Assembly (NCBI RefSeq): GCF_024362805.1
Contig: NZ_CP093299.1
Location: forward strand, 2,078,001 to 2,142,000
Length of the DNA: 64,000 nucleotides
Direction: 5' to 3'
Origin: Salipaludibacillus sp. LMS25
GTDB lineage: Bacteria; Bacillota; Bacilli; Bacillales; Salisediminibacteriaceae
Numbering within the stretch: the first letter of the stretch is position 1; every line of letters begins with the position of its first letter. The position numbers and the translations under genes are program-made. The notes below the pieces were generated by a model. The model was not told the origin of the DNA, did not search any database, and saw nothing but the letters and a program-made list of their open reading frames with translations. This document shows positions 26,973-35,978 of the stretch, in pieces.

Positions 26973-27655
26973 TTCAGTTGAAAGAGATCACGAAGACATT
27001 TAACACGAAAGCTGTTTCATTTCAGGCGTTAAATCATGTGTCATTATCTATTGAGGAAGGGGAATTTGTAGCAATTACTGGCACATCTGGATCGGGAAAA
27101 ACGACATTGCTAAATATCATTGGCTGTTTGGATGATCAAACAAATGGGAAGTATTTGTTAGCAGGTGAAGATGTGAGTGAGTATGATAAAGCGAAAAAAG
27201 CGAGAATACGTAACGAAATGATTGGCTTTGTCTTACAAGACTTTGCATTAGTAGAGCATTATACAGTAATAAAAAATATGATGCTGCCACTGTTGTATGT
27301 GAAAGATAAGCAACAAAAGAAAGCACGCCAGCAAAAATTAGGGAAATTACTTATGAAGCTCGGCATTGCCCATAAGGAAAAAGAAAGAACGGCGCTATTG
27401 TCCGGGGGACAAAAACAACGTGTGGCAATTGGTAGAGCCTTAATTAACGAACCCAAGATAATTTTGGCAGATGAGCCGACAGGGGCATTAGATCAAAAGA
27501 CATCACGAGAAATTATGAGCATATTAAACGAGCTACATAAAGAAGGCAAAACAGTCATCATAGTGACTCACGACCCTTTTGTTGCCAATCTCTGCTCCAG
27601 AGTAATTCAGTTAGAGGACGGCAAAATTGTGTCTGATACAACTAACTCGGAATAA
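26969..27655 (+). CDS. ABC transporter ATP-binding protein, bacteriocin locus
   Basis: 228 aa. The ATG at 26969 follows GAGGTGG by 8 bases and forms an ATGA overlap with the permease stop; a GTG four codons earlier sits inside the binding site and is less likely. Walker A GTSGSGKTTLLN, the signature LSGGQKQRVAIGRAL, Walker B IILADEPTG and a switch His in VTHDP are all present. The family is LolD/MacB-like, as in the lactococcin 972 export group. It energises the two upstream permeases. Confidence 0.9.
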   Translation: MIQLKEITKTFNTKAVSFQALNHVSLSIEEGEFVAITGTSGSGKTTLLNIIGCLDDQTNGKYLLAGEDVSEYDKAKKARIRNEMIGFVLQDFALVEHYTVIKNMMLPLLYVKDKQQKKARQQKLGKLLMKLGIAHKEKERTALLSGGQKQRVAIGRALINEPKIILADEPTGALDQKTSREIMSILNELHKEGKTVIIVTHDPFVANLCSRVIQLEDGKIVSDTTNSE

Positions 27656-27774
27656 GTTCCTGACATTGAGAAGTGTATATAAAGTAAAATACGGGATGTG
27701 ACTAAGTTAAATTTAACCAGGCAAGCACGAAATAGAAAAACCACTCCTCAGAGGCGCCACCAGAAAGTGAGAGT

Positions 27775-27932
27775 TTTATCACAGATAACCGTCCGTAAAA
27801 TTCCCGCCTCAAAATAGAGAGGAAAGCTAAATCTATTTATGCGGGAGATAACGGCCGCTAATGTCATGATTCACTCAACTACCAGTCAGTGGAAGAAGAG
27901 CGAAAACTCTCATTGATTGAAGGGTCGTTTTA
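27775..27932 (+). repeat. Repeat B, copy 1 (full length)
   Basis: TTTATCACAGATAACCGTCC start, a nested stem (CGTCCGT outer; CCCGCCT with a slightly mutated partner GCGGGAG inner), then the 3' hairpin region with mutated CAGTGG and CATTGATTG, ending GTCGTTTTA. It lies downstream of the bacteriocin ATPase gene. The first repeat of either family in the window. Confidence 0.85.
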
Positions 27933-28008
27933 AATAAATTATATGGTTAAGTGAAAGAAGGTAATAAAGCAGCACTTTGTGCATCTCAGTTCTTATAATC
28001 AAAGGTTT

Positions 28009-28040
28009 GCCCTCTTTGCTCTTATGGAGCATGGAGGGCT
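28009..28040 (-). terminator. Terminator of the small gene at 28058-28237
   Basis: GCCCTC pairs with GAGGGC and the loop again contains CTCTTATGGAG, as in the hairpin at 20771-20803. Its position 18 bases after the minus-strand stop suits a terminator; the T run on that strand is poor. Confidence 0.5.
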
Positions 28041-28057
28041 TTTTAGACTCTAAAATA

Positions 28058-28237
28058 TCATTCCACAGTGGACTGCTTTATCTGTTTATAGATAAAATAG
28101 CCTGCACCTATGAATAAAATAGATCCACCAGTAAAACCAATTGCAGTAGCGTATTCAAAATCGTGTCGCAAAAAGCCACCAATTATGAAAAATATACTAG
28201 ATAGAACTAATAATAAAACAGTAAGCCGTCTGTTCAT
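28058..28237 (-). CDS. Small membrane protein, 59 aa
   Basis: Starts MNRRLTVLLLVLSSIFFIIG, then a short loop FLRHDFEY, a second membrane segment TGGSILFIGAGYFIYK and a Lys/Gln tail. AGAAAGAAG lies upstream of the ATG. Two-segment topology with short polar ends is convincing. Its function and family are unknown. It is transcribed towards the bacteriocin locus and separated from it by repeat B copy 1 and the hairpin. Confidence 0.6.
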   Translation of the reverse strand: MNRRLTVLLLVLSSIFFIIGGFLRHDFEYATAIGFTGGSILFIGAGYFIYKQIKQSTVE

Positions 28238-28239
28238 GC

Positions 28240-28600
28240 TTTATCACTTCTTTCTAAGTAAATGACAACTAAGTTACTAAATTAACGCCAAGCAACACCA
28301 ATGTAGGCTGTTATTGAACCTGAAAATATCCCCAATCCCGAAGACCAACAAGTCATATAACCAGTCCACATTATTAGAACACTAGTTAGGGCATATACCG
28401 AAGTACACACTGTAGCTACTTCTCATACTGTTAGAGGGTATTCAAGGCAATTCGAGAAAGTACAGCGATTTATCCCTAGTTGCTTCATCTTTAAAAAATA
28501 AATAAAAATAACTCATGTGGAGGTGTTTTAAATACTTTTGTGACTATATGTCTTTCTCTTGTTGTTAATACAAATGTCCAAACTTCTGTTAAGTCTGCTA
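28240..28600. other. Possible remnant of a hydrophobic peptide gene
   Basis: On the minus strand (about 28288-28430) a frame reads VLIMWTGYMTCWSSGLGIFS and ends GVAWR-stop, but it is preceded closely by an in-frame stop and has no start. It looks like the 3' end of a small hydrophobic protein gene. Nothing else is seen here. Confidence 0.3.
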
Positions 28601-28609
28601 GTTTGGTAT

Positions 28610-28771
28610 TCAGTTTTTCTTCTTCATCTCAATAATATTAGCTAAAATGACAATTTGAATGACGGTGTTCAAAAAAGGATCATTTAAGTACATATACATT
28701 GAAGGAAATATAAACATGCCTATAAATCCGGAAACGAGTAATGCGATAATAATTAAAAAAAGTTTAGTCAT
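28610..28771 (-). CDS. Small membrane protein, 53 aa
   Basis: MTKLFLIIIALLVSGFIGMF begins one membrane segment; a second, FLNTVIQIVILANI, follows a short Tyr/Asn loop, and the end is Lys-rich. GAAAGGAT lies 6 bases before the ATG. The product has no known family. A short repeat A copy sits directly upstream, in the promoter region of this gene. Confidence 0.55.
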   Translation of the reverse strand: MTKLFLIIIALLVSGFIGMFIFPSMYMYLNDPFLNTVIQIVILANIIEMKKKN

Positions 28772-28787
28772 AGTTTCTATCCTTTCA

Positions 28788-28843
28788 TTTTATCCCACTC
28801 TTAAGGGTCAGTAAAACCCCCACTGATTGAAGCTTAGCTTTAT
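28788..28843 (+). repeat. Repeat A, copy 1 (short, internally deleted)
   Basis: TTTATCCCACTCTTAAGGGT, CAGTAAAACCCCCAC, then directly TGATTGAAGCTTAGCTTTAT. Everything between the first CCCAC and the last CCCAC of a full copy is missing, as expected from recombination between these short direct repeats. Same structure as the copy at 58713-58769. Confidence 0.85.
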
Positions 28844-28859
28844 GTTTTAATACAGCTAT

Positions 28860-29160
28860 ATTGAACTTGTGAAATATTATACTTAAACTCTAACGGGAGC
28901 GTTTCTTCGGGAGGAAGACTGTGTCCCTGTGATTGAAATGGGCAGGTTTATGAGAGAGGGATGTGAAACTTTTCTGTCTATATAAACGTATTTTCATAAG
29001 ATGCTGATATTTGGAGGGGTTGTTTTAAGAGTTATTTTTAACTTGATTAGCGTGACTACCTTTTCGCCATTGATAACGAAGGAACAGTGGAGCAAATAGG
29101 AGAAATAAACTTCATTTGTAACCAGCAAGTGAAAAGGAAAAAATTTCAAGTGTATCGATT
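28860..29160. other. Intergenic, nothing identified
   Basis: No gene or clear repeat recognised between repeat A copy 1 and the Zn-ribbon gene apart from the latter's binding site. Confidence 0.4.
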
Positions 29161-29171
29161 AAGGGAGTTGA

Positions 29172-29384
29172 ATGGTAATGAGAAATAACAAAGGGTGTAT
29201 TAAATGTGGAAGTACAGATGCGGATACGAAGGATGTAGCAATGACCGGCACAGGTTTATCTAAAATGTTTGATATTCAGCACAATCAATTCACTGTCGTT
29301 TATTGTAAAGGCTGCGGATATTCGGAGTTTTATAACAGAAAAAGCTCAACTGGAAGTAATGTTTTAGATCTTTTCTTTGGTTAA
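29172..29384 (+). CDS. Zn-ribbon protein, predicted nucleic-acid binding
   Basis: 70 aa (or 68 from the second ATG, which is better spaced from AAGGGAG). Two CxxC pairs, CIKCGS near residue 9 and CKGCGY near residue 45, form a zinc ribbon, with YSEFYN just after. This is the layout of the small COG3478-type predicted nucleic-acid-binding proteins common in Bacilli. Single-gene unit. Biological role unknown. Confidence 0.75.
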   Translation: MVMRNNKGCIKCGSTDADTKDVAMTGTGLSKMFDIQHNQFTVVYCKGCGYSEFYNRKSSTGSNVLDLFFG

Positions 29385-29721
29385 AGCAAAGAAATACATA
29401 ACTAACGTCTCGTGTTCTGGAAGGTCATTTCTGGTAGGGGTATATATGGAACTAATGGGTTGCCGTTAGTGAAATAAGCAAATACATCTGATCTTCAACA
29501 ATCTGGCGTTTTCCTTTTAAAACGTTTTTTATAATTATTAACTGGATATAAATGTCAATATAATGATGAATGAGGTCTGGAAAAGGGGGAGAAGGTTAGT
29601 TATAGGAGCATTCCTGTAATGAAGAAATTTGAGGTAAATAACCCCTTGGTATCATACGAGGTGTTCAAAGCTTCGAAGCAAAAAAGGACCCTTAATTTAA
29701 GTAACCAAGGGGGACTCACTT

Positions 29722-29876
29722 ATGAATGATACTCAAAATCAAAAAATCTCGCAATCAAACCATCAACTTTAATTATTGGTATTGACATTGCCAAAGACAA
29801 ACACGTCGTTAGAGTTGATTTCGGAAAGCGGCTGTTCTTTGAAAATCGAATTCATGGATTAGAACCATTGTCATAA
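29722..29876 (+). pseudogene. IS110-family transposase, 5' remnant
   Basis: After an AAGGGGGAC site the frame starts MNDTQNQKISQSN, then shifts by one base and continues LIIGIDIAKDKHVVRVDFGK, the RuvC-like first catalytic Asp motif of IS110 enzymes, and stops after about 50 codons. Upstream, CCCCTTGGTA and TAACCAAGGGG (29641-29712) form a long-range stem in the region where intact IS110 elements encode their bridge RNA. The rest of the gene is gone. Confidence 0.65.
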
Positions 29877-29943
29877 GAACATTTTTCACACAAATAACCG
29901 AATGATGTTGGTTGGTTCCCTTAAATGTTTGTCACTGTGAAAG

Positions 29944-30061
29944 ACGGCCACTCCCGGAGGATGAAGTGCAGTCTGAAGAGCAACTTTTGCGAGGGTTTAA
30001 CGAGCAAAGTTAGCTGAAGACAAGCCCTCGGGAAAGCGTCCGACTGAAGTGAAGGTCATAG
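29944..30061 (+). repeat. Degenerate Bacillus-type intergenic repeat
   Basis: Contains ACTCCCGGAGGATGAAG, then GCTGAAGACAAGCCCTCGGG and AAGCGTCCGACTGAAGTGAA near the end. From general knowledge this resembles the common Bacillus intergenic element with the form GACTCCCGC...AAAGCGTCCG...TGGAGTGGAAATC. Only this one degraded copy is present. Confidence 0.45.
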
Positions 30062-30204
30062 TCATTATAGGAATTTGATATCTTATTTTTAACTATGAAA
30101 TTCTTTAACATAATACTTCTTTCTGTAATTGTTACGCCTGGCTTACAGAATAAAGAGCGTTTCACCTTCATTTTGTAGCAGGGAGTAAGAACATTTTTTA
30201 AATT

Positions 30205-31077
30205 TTACTGAGATAATTTATCAATAACTTTTCTAAAGAAAGTTCCTTTAAATCTATCATCTACCGCACACCATATAATAAACGAGAATAAAGCGATGCA
30301 GCCAATGACTAAAGGTATCCATATGAGAGCAGGGGGAGTCTCAAGAGGAGTTCTTAAATTAGGGTAATAAGTTGCCAAAACGGGAGCCATTGAAGTTAAA
30401 AGAATAATTCCCAATAATAATGTTGATTTGAAAAATAGACAAGAAAGAATAAATATGACGATGCATGCCATTAATATCAACGTGTTTTGCATCGGTGTAG
30501 CGGGTGAAATCGTTGTTTGATTCACATTTAAATATATTAGAGTAATGATTGTGACGGCAATCATAGATAATACGGAAAGCAGGGATATGGACATGTATTT
30601 GGCTTTGTTTTTGATGAAAAGAGAGTTAACGTTGTAAAAGAAAATACTATAAATGATATATAAGATAATTCCCATACCGGCTATTGTTCCAATATGATAA
30701 AGATGTAATTGAAAAGCCCCTCTGATAGCCGTTAAGTAAACGAAGAAGGTTATCATTAAGATACAAAGCATCGCTATAACTTTAAATATGTCTTTTATTG
30801 CAACTGACAAATCAGATTTTATATCTTTAATTAAACGATTTTGTGGGTCACCAATGACGTCATTCACAGACTTTCCATTAGCTTCAGCTTCAATTAAATT
30901 CCTCTCCATTTCATCCATTATGTTGTTAATATCACCATTGTTCTTTCCGACAGATACAAGTTTTTCTCTAAGCTTTGTTAAAAATTCTTTTGCTTCAGTA
31001 GATAGCATGTTATCCCTCATTTCTTTGTATTCGGTTAATATCATCGAGAGTGTAGACAGCTTTCCATTAACATTCAA
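30205..31077 (-). CDS. HAAS-domain-like multi-pass membrane protein
   Basis: 290 aa. The N-terminal ~90 residues are helical and charged, with LSTEAKEFLTKLREKLVSVG and MERNLIEAEANGKSVNDVIG, then DPQ, the pattern of HAAS-type (DUF1700/DUF1129-like) sensor domains. About seven membrane segments follow, from VIAMLCILMITFFVYL to LFSFIIWCA. Such proteins are often controlled by a PadR regulator next door, but none is seen here. The start has only a weak binding site, so the true N-terminus is uncertain. Confidence 0.6.
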   Translation of the reverse strand: MNVNGKLSTLSMILTEYKEMRDNMLSTEAKEFLTKLREKLVSVGKNNGDINNIMDEMERNLIEAEANGKSVNDVIGDPQNRLIKDIKSDLSVAIKDIFKVIAMLCILMITFFVYLTAIRGAFQLHLYHIGTIAGMGIILYIIYSIFFYNVNSLFIKNKAKYMSISLLSVLSMIAVTIITLIYLNVNQTTISPATPMQNTLILMACIVIFILSCLFFKSTLLLGIILLTSMAPVLATYYPNLRTPLETPPALIWIPLVIGCIALFSFIIWCAVDDRFKGTFFRKVIDKLSQ

Positions 31078-31079
31078 GA

Positions 31080-31560
31080 TATGTACGAATTAGACTAATT
31101 CAATAGGTGGTGTGAATAATATTTTGTGCGTTAAGAAATCACATATGCCGTGAGATGGTAGATCTGATAGTCGCCATGAAAAACGGAAGAGTGTTTCTAA
31201 AAGGACGTTATTATACGATCAAGGATGTTTATAGCATCATATTATCTTTCAAAATTTTACTCTTTCACTTTACAATTATCCAGCTCTACGCCTGATTTTT
31301 ATGGCTCGTCATGAGCAGTCATCATGAGGGTACGACAAAGCAAGGGTTAATGGATAACTTAGTAGGAAAATGAGAAGAGAGTTAACATTAAGTACTTTTA
31401 AAAGAGATCTCCTTCTTTGTTTTCTGCATGTGTATGCAAGCTAACAAGTAATAATGTAAACATTAAAAGCAGAGCACGGGAAACCATCATAAATTTAAAG
31501 ATAAATAAAACATCCTATATTTTTTAAACCATGAAAAAATTATCATAAATCTATTAGATA
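31080..31560. other. Intergenic, nothing identified
   Basis: Contains a small palindrome GAATTAGACTAATTC (31088-31102) upstream of the HAAS-like gene. An unsupported frame (MVDLIVAMKNGRVFLKGRYY) near 31158 lacks a binding site. No other feature recognised. Confidence 0.35.
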
Positions 31561-31577
31561 TGCAAGGAGTGATATGT

Positions 31578-31712
31578 TTGCAAGGCGTAGCATGGGGGTT
31601 TACTATTTTACTCGTTATCATCACTATAGGCTTGATTTTAAGTCTCTTAAGATGGATATTAAACCCTAAGAAAACTGTGGCTAAAATTAATAATCTACTG
31701 AAAAATATTTAG
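31578..31712 (+). CDS. Small single-span membrane protein (DUF4083-like)
   Basis: 44 aa from a TTG start 8 bases after AAGGAG. One membrane segment, FTILLVIITIGLILSLLRWI, is followed by a Lys-rich tail NPKKTVAKINNLLKNI that can form an amphipathic helix. The architecture resembles DUF4083 proteins of Bacillus, whose function is unknown. It lies 38 bases upstream of the HD-domain gene, possibly in one transcript. Confidence 0.5.
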   Translation: MQGVAWGFTILLVIITIGLILSLLRWILNPKKTVAKINNLLKNI

Positions 31713-31750
31713 GGTGCTTAGGAAGTGGTTTTCGAAATAGGGGGATAACA

Positions 31751-32371
31751 ATGGAGGATTTGTTTAAAACATATACTGTTAATTTTAATTTAACTGGTGA
31801 CCTTGAACATGATGTAACAACTTTTTTGACAAGTAATAAGTTTACGAACACTGCGAGACATTCTTGTAGGGTAGGGAGAGAAGCAGAAAGACTAGCACAT
31901 TCGTTCAATTATAATGGTGATATTGCTAAAGCGGCAGGGTTATTACATGATATTAGCGCGGTTTTTCCTACTCATGAAAGAGCTGATATACTTGAAAAAT
32001 TAGGGTTGGTAGTATTGGAAGAAGAGAAGATTTTTCCTCTAATAGCCCATCAAAGAATATCGAGAGTGATGGCTGAAGAAATTTTTAATATTCAAGATGA
32101 AGAGATACTTAGTGCAATTGAGTGTCATACCACATTAAAAGGTAATGCTAGCAAAATGGATCAAATAGTTTTTGTCGCTGACAAAATTGAATGGGATCAA
32201 CCTGGAGAACCACCTTATATAAATAGAGTTAAATCGCAACTTGAAATTTCAATTGGTCATGCAGCTTTTGCATATATTAATTATCTATGGGAAAGGAAGG
32301 AGAATTTAAAAGTTATTCATCCGTGGTTATCAGAGGCTTATGAAGATTTAAAAAGGAAATTATTTAATTAG
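31751..32371 (+). CDS. HD-domain phosphohydrolase, YqeK-like
   Basis: 206 aa. Metal-binding HD motifs are visible: the first His in TARHSCRVGREAERLAHS, the HD pair in AAGLLHDIS, then HQRISRVMAEEIF and IECHTTLKG, and the final Asp in VFVADKIEW. This order is that of the YqeK family, which splits diadenosine tetraphosphate symmetrically. A ~30-residue N-terminal extension precedes the HD domain, and the gene is not beside nadD as yqeK usually is. It may therefore be a paralogue with another nucleotide substrate. Cytoplasmic. Confidence 0.75.
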   Translation: MEDLFKTYTVNFNLTGDLEHDVTTFLTSNKFTNTARHSCRVGREAERLAHSFNYNGDIAKAAGLLHDISAVFPTHERADILEKLGLVVLEEEKIFPLIAHQRISRVMAEEIFNIQDEEILSAIECHTTLKGNASKMDQIVFVADKIEWDQPGEPPYINRVKSQLEISIGHAAFAYINYLWERKENLKVIHPWLSEAYEDLKRKLFN

Positions 32372-32700
32372 ATGATCTCAGTTCAATCTTGACTTATTTG
32401 AATAATAAGTGAAAAAATTGAAATTAGATGTGTAGAGAAACTGACGAGGAAATGCTCCGTTAGGCTTTACTTTTTAGACAGCTTAAGGAGAGAAAGCCTA
32501 CGTGCACTAAGGGATTGTCTTTTTGATGATCACATGTAGGTTAGTCTTGATGCCAGCAGTATTTCTCAGCTATCAAGATAATTAAATGACATAAGTTCAA
32601 ATGTTTTCAACGTCTATTCCTTAACTTACTGCTCAAATTTACGACAGATATCTTTCCCTATAGTTAAACGATTGCTGAAATAGAGAGGGAGGGTCGGATC
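32372..32700. other. Intergenic, nothing identified
   Basis: No gene found between the HD gene and the next small gene. The last 20 bases hold the binding site GAGAGGGAGGG. Confidence 0.4.
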
Positions 32701-32877
32701 ATGGGATTTGTTATTGTTTTTTTTTCTATGTGGTTCTGTAGTTTTTTTATTGCAAGGTTGTTTAACTTATTAGCAGGGAAATGGAGCCCATTTGCAAAAA
32801 TGTATTGGAAAAATGACTTGTTCATAACATTCGCCCAAGCTTTCATTATTACTGTCATCTTAGTTTTCATACTCTAA
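32701..32877 (+). CDS. Small membrane protein, 58 aa
   Basis: MGFVIVFFSMWFCSFFIARL forms a membrane segment, a loop LAGKWSPFAKMYWKNDL follows, and a second segment ITFAQAFIITVILVFIL ends the protein. A strong AGGGAGGG site precedes the ATG. No known family; membrane location is the only supportable statement. Confidence 0.55.
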   Translation: MGFVIVFFSMWFCSFFIARLFNLLAGKWSPFAKMYWKNDLFITFAQAFIITVILVFIL

Positions 32878-33610
32878 TGGGCAAGTAATAGGTTGAATGA
32901 CCCGTGAAATTCAATAGTTTAACCCCCCTTGTTACCTCAAGTTTTTTAGGTGATAGGGGCTCTTTTGTGTAGGAATTTAGATCGTAAATAAGTCTAACAA
33001 TTGATTGAATGGTTGAGTCAATTTTATTGTTTACATGTGAGGATCAATTTAGATATTGGAATAACAAGCCATTTAATCAAACTATCATCTTACTTTTAAT
33101 ATTGTAGAGCTTTCCTCCTAAAGTAATAAAAAAGACAGAAAAGGAATCTCTCAGAAGGTTTTGAGATTTAACTTGCGCTTCCTACCTTGAGCCCAATAAT
33201 AGGTAGTCATTAGTGTTAAAGCGTATATCATGTATGGAAAATATTTTTACTACATTGATCAACATCCTTATGTGTGTTCATTACCAATTAAACCGATTAC
33301 CTTTCTAATAAGCTAGTATTATTTTACTGTTTTCTAGCAATAGTTAAGCAAAAAACAGATTTAGCTTATTCGTATATAATATCTATTAAAATTCGACAAA
33401 AATTAACATTTTTAATGAGTTTAAGTAGGTCTCCTGGCCTATTTACCGTATATATGAAATGGAGTTATAGTTGTCGGGAAGATAAAATAGATATATTTTC
33501 CTTGTTTTTGAGATTTATTTTCCAGAACAATAATCAGTGTCGATAGTGTAGCCTATTTAAATTGGACATTTAGTGGAACCAATAAAGCTTACTATAATTC
33601 CAGATAAGTT
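32878..33610. other. Long gene-free region
   Basis: Over 700 bases without a credible gene on either strand, very AT-rich. A weak hairpin (CCCCCTTGTTACCTC ... GGTGATAGGGG) lies near 32923-32959. I see no RNA-gene signature. Confidence 0.4.
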
Positions 33611-33611
33611 T

Positions 33612-33640
33612 TCACGGGAATGTTTTCATTCCCGTATTTT
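33612..33640 (+). terminator. Hairpin directly before repeat B copy 2
   Basis: ACGGGAATG pairs perfectly with CATTCCCGT around TTTT and runs into ATTTTAT, the border of repeat B. It could terminate transcription, but no gene ends just upstream. Confidence 0.5.
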
Positions 33641-33795
33641 ATCACAGATAACCGTCCGTAAACCTCCCGGGTCAAAGTAGATAGGAAAGCTAACTCTATT
33701 TAGGCGGGAGATAACGGACGCTAATGTCCTGATTTACTCAACTACCAATCAGTGGGGGAAGAGCGACAACGCCCACTGATTGAAGATTCGTTATA
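33637..33795 (+). repeat. Repeat B, copy 2 (full length)
   Basis: Starts TTTATCACAGATAACCGTCC, with outer stem CGTCCGT/ACGGACG, inner CTCCCGG-type stem with GGCGGGAG, the 3' hairpin CAATCAGTGGGGG/CCCACTGATTG, and ends GATTCGTTATAT. It lies 20 bases before the start of the large membrane-protein gene, so it is probably in that gene's leader. Confidence 0.9.
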
Positions 33796-33815
33796 TAATT
33801 GCAAGGGATGATGAA

Positions 33816-35978
33816 ATGAGAAAAGTAGTGACGGTGTTAGTGAGTATTTTTTTTATGTTAATGTTATTTCTTTCTACAAATTTAGTTGAACAATATAAAT
33901 TCAATCAGCTCCTTTATGAAGGGCGTAGCAGTGTTGCGCTAAATTTTCAAGATTTTAAAAGACAAGAAAGACCGAATTCTTTTTTAGAAGAAGTAGCTAA
34001 AGAGCATGGGATCGTCATGTCAAGGTATGCATTTAAAAATATGGAAAACATGCAAGTATTCACAACAGATCCCACTTTAAAGGGGCGTATTCAATTAGAT
34101 AAGGGGGCTTATCCACAACCAGAATCAACTGAGTTTATCTCCACTAAGCAGACTAATAATCCATCTCAAGTGGGACGATTTACGTCCGGTGAATCACGTG
34201 TAACGTTGAATGTGTTTTTGCTCAGTAATCAAACTCAAGCTGGGTATGATGGCATCTACTATTTTGACACGCAAGATGACCAGCTTGTAGATGACATAAT
34301 GGAACAGCTAAATGAAGAGCACATTGGTACTGAACTGATGAATATCAGTGTTCAACCAGTGTTTGAATGGCCGATCATTGTGGTTGTCGCTTTAATGGGG
34401 TTATTAATAAGTGTGTTAGGGGCATTGACCTTTGACATGATTCATCGGAACCGGGATATTATAGTGATGAAATTAACTGGTTATACATATTGGGCTACCG
34501 TGTTGGCACAGTGGCGAAAGCTCATAACAGGATGGTTAGTCGCTTCTGGTATCTCTTATGGATTATTTTTTACGTATACGTTTTTTTATCGTTATACAGG
34601 CAATATGTTAGAACTAACACTGCTTTTTTTAGTGATGGTAATGTTATTTGCCTTGCTGATGGGCATATATGTGGCATGCCTTGTGAAATGGATGTATACC
34701 AGTCACCGGGAATATGAAGGACTGAAAGGAAAAAAGCCGTATCACGTCTTAATGGGTGGAAGTGCCGTTTTGGTGATCGCTTTTTTAGTTTTTGCCATTT
34801 TTGCACTAGCACACTTACATGAAACGAAAGACATTCTTTCCACCTATAAAAATCAGCTCTCATTATGGGAAAAAACTGAGAACCTTTATACAAACCGTGT
34901 GTCTTATGTTGGTGGGCATGACGACGGTGATTTGGCTAAAGAAGACGTCTCAAACCAAGCCATGAAGCATGCATACAACGATTTAAATGAAAAAGTCAAT
35001 GGGTTTGTAATGGATGCATCAAATTACGTTGAGGTTGAAGATGGTGTCTACTTATACGAAGAGAATACAGTTGGAAAAGATGCCCGAACTGACCCGAGTG
35101 GAACATCGATTACGATTAACCAAAATTATTTAAAATATAATCCAATCGATAGTGAACACGGATCGATTGAAGAGCAACTAATTAATGACGATAATGTACT
35201 CAATCTATTAGTACCAGTGTCGTTAAGGGATAAAGAAGCAGAGATAGAAGACAATTATCGGGATCACTTTTATTTTGGAAAAGTTGAAGTTGAGAATATT
35301 TATCGTGAAGCGAAAGGTGAACCACTTAACACATTAGAAAAGGATAAGCTCGACATTCATATTATCTACGTAAAAGATAACCAATCATACTTTACTTTCA
35401 ATCCAGAGGAAGACGGTGAAGGGGACTATTTTATTTATGATCCTATCGTCATTATTGATAATGCCAATTTAGATGCGTCATATTACAGCAGTTATCTCTC
35501 ACGTTGCTATTACTTTTATTCAGATGAAGAGGATCCAATGGAGACTGTTAGTGCCATTGCTGCTGACCATGATTTGACATCAATGTTGCAACATGTGAGT
35601 TCTATATATGATGAATACGGAAACAAAATACACGAATTATCTACGATGATGTTGGCTTTAATTATTGTCATTGGGGCATTAAGTATTGCGTCACTTAGTG
35701 TCAGTCTCTATTATACCGTTTGTTATTTTCATAAGAATAAGTTAAGGATTTTCGTTCAGCACGTTCATGGGCAAGGGTTTTATTCATTAACGAAAGGGCT
35801 GCTCATGATGTATGGATGTCTTTTTAGTGTGTTACTGGGGCTCTCATTCGTTATGCGGTTAGGGGTATTCACACTAGTTGTGGTGGCGATGGTCGCATTA
35901 AATCTAGCCGTCAGTATTTGGTTAATAAAACGCTTGACAAAGAATATCCATCTTAATTTGAAGAAAGAGGTATCGTGA
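33816..35978 (+). CDS. Bacteriocin-associated integral membrane protein
   Basis: 720 aa from the ATG at 33816, which follows AAGGGATG. Topology: N-terminal segment VVTVLVSIFFMLMLFLSTNL, external domain, three or four segments around 185-340, a large acidic external domain, then three C-terminal segments from MMLALIIVIGALSIASLSV. This is the layout of the full-length membrane proteins (TIGR01654 type) accompanying lactococcin 972 loci, considered immunity or export factors. Its stop overlaps the ATPase start by one base. No bacteriocin precursor gene is seen next to it. Confidence 0.8.
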   Translation: MRKVVTVLVSIFFMLMLFLSTNLVEQYKFNQLLYEGRSSVALNFQDFKRQERPNSFLEEVAKEHGIVMSRYAFKNMENMQVFTTDPTLKGRIQLDKGAYPQPESTEFISTKQTNNPSQVGRFTSGESRVTLNVFLLSNQTQAGYDGIYYFDTQDDQLVDDIMEQLNEEHIGTELMNISVQPVFEWPIIVVVALMGLLISVLGALTFDMIHRNRDIIVMKLTGYTYWATVLAQWRKLITGWLVASGISYGLFFTYTFFYRYTGNMLELTLLFLVMVMLFALLMGIYVACLVKWMYTSHREYEGLKGKKPYHVLMGGSAVLVIAFLVFAIFALAHLHETKDILSTYKNQLSLWEKTENLYTNRVSYVGGHDDGDLAKEDVSNQAMKHAYNDLNEKVNGFVMDASNYVEVEDGVYLYEENTVGKDARTDPSGTSITINQNYLKYNPIDSEHGSIEEQLINDDNVLNLLVPVSLRDKEAEIEDNYRDHFYFGKVEVENIYREAKGEPLNTLEKDKLDIHIIYVKDNQSYFTFNPEEDGEGDYFIYDPIVIIDNANLDASYYSSYLSRCYYFYSDEEDPMETVSAIAADHDLTSMLQHVSSIYDEYGNKIHELSTMMLALIIVIGALSIASLSVSLYYTVCYFHKNKLRIFVQHVHGQGFYSLTKGLLMMYGCLFSVLLGLSFVMRLGVFTLVVVAMVALNLAVSIWLIKRLTKNIHLNLKKEVS

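Noticed and set aside
29884..30061. A structured RNA gene or group II intron piece
   Set aside because: The closest resemblance is a common, degraded Bacillus intergenic repeat; no intron domain V-like hairpin was found.
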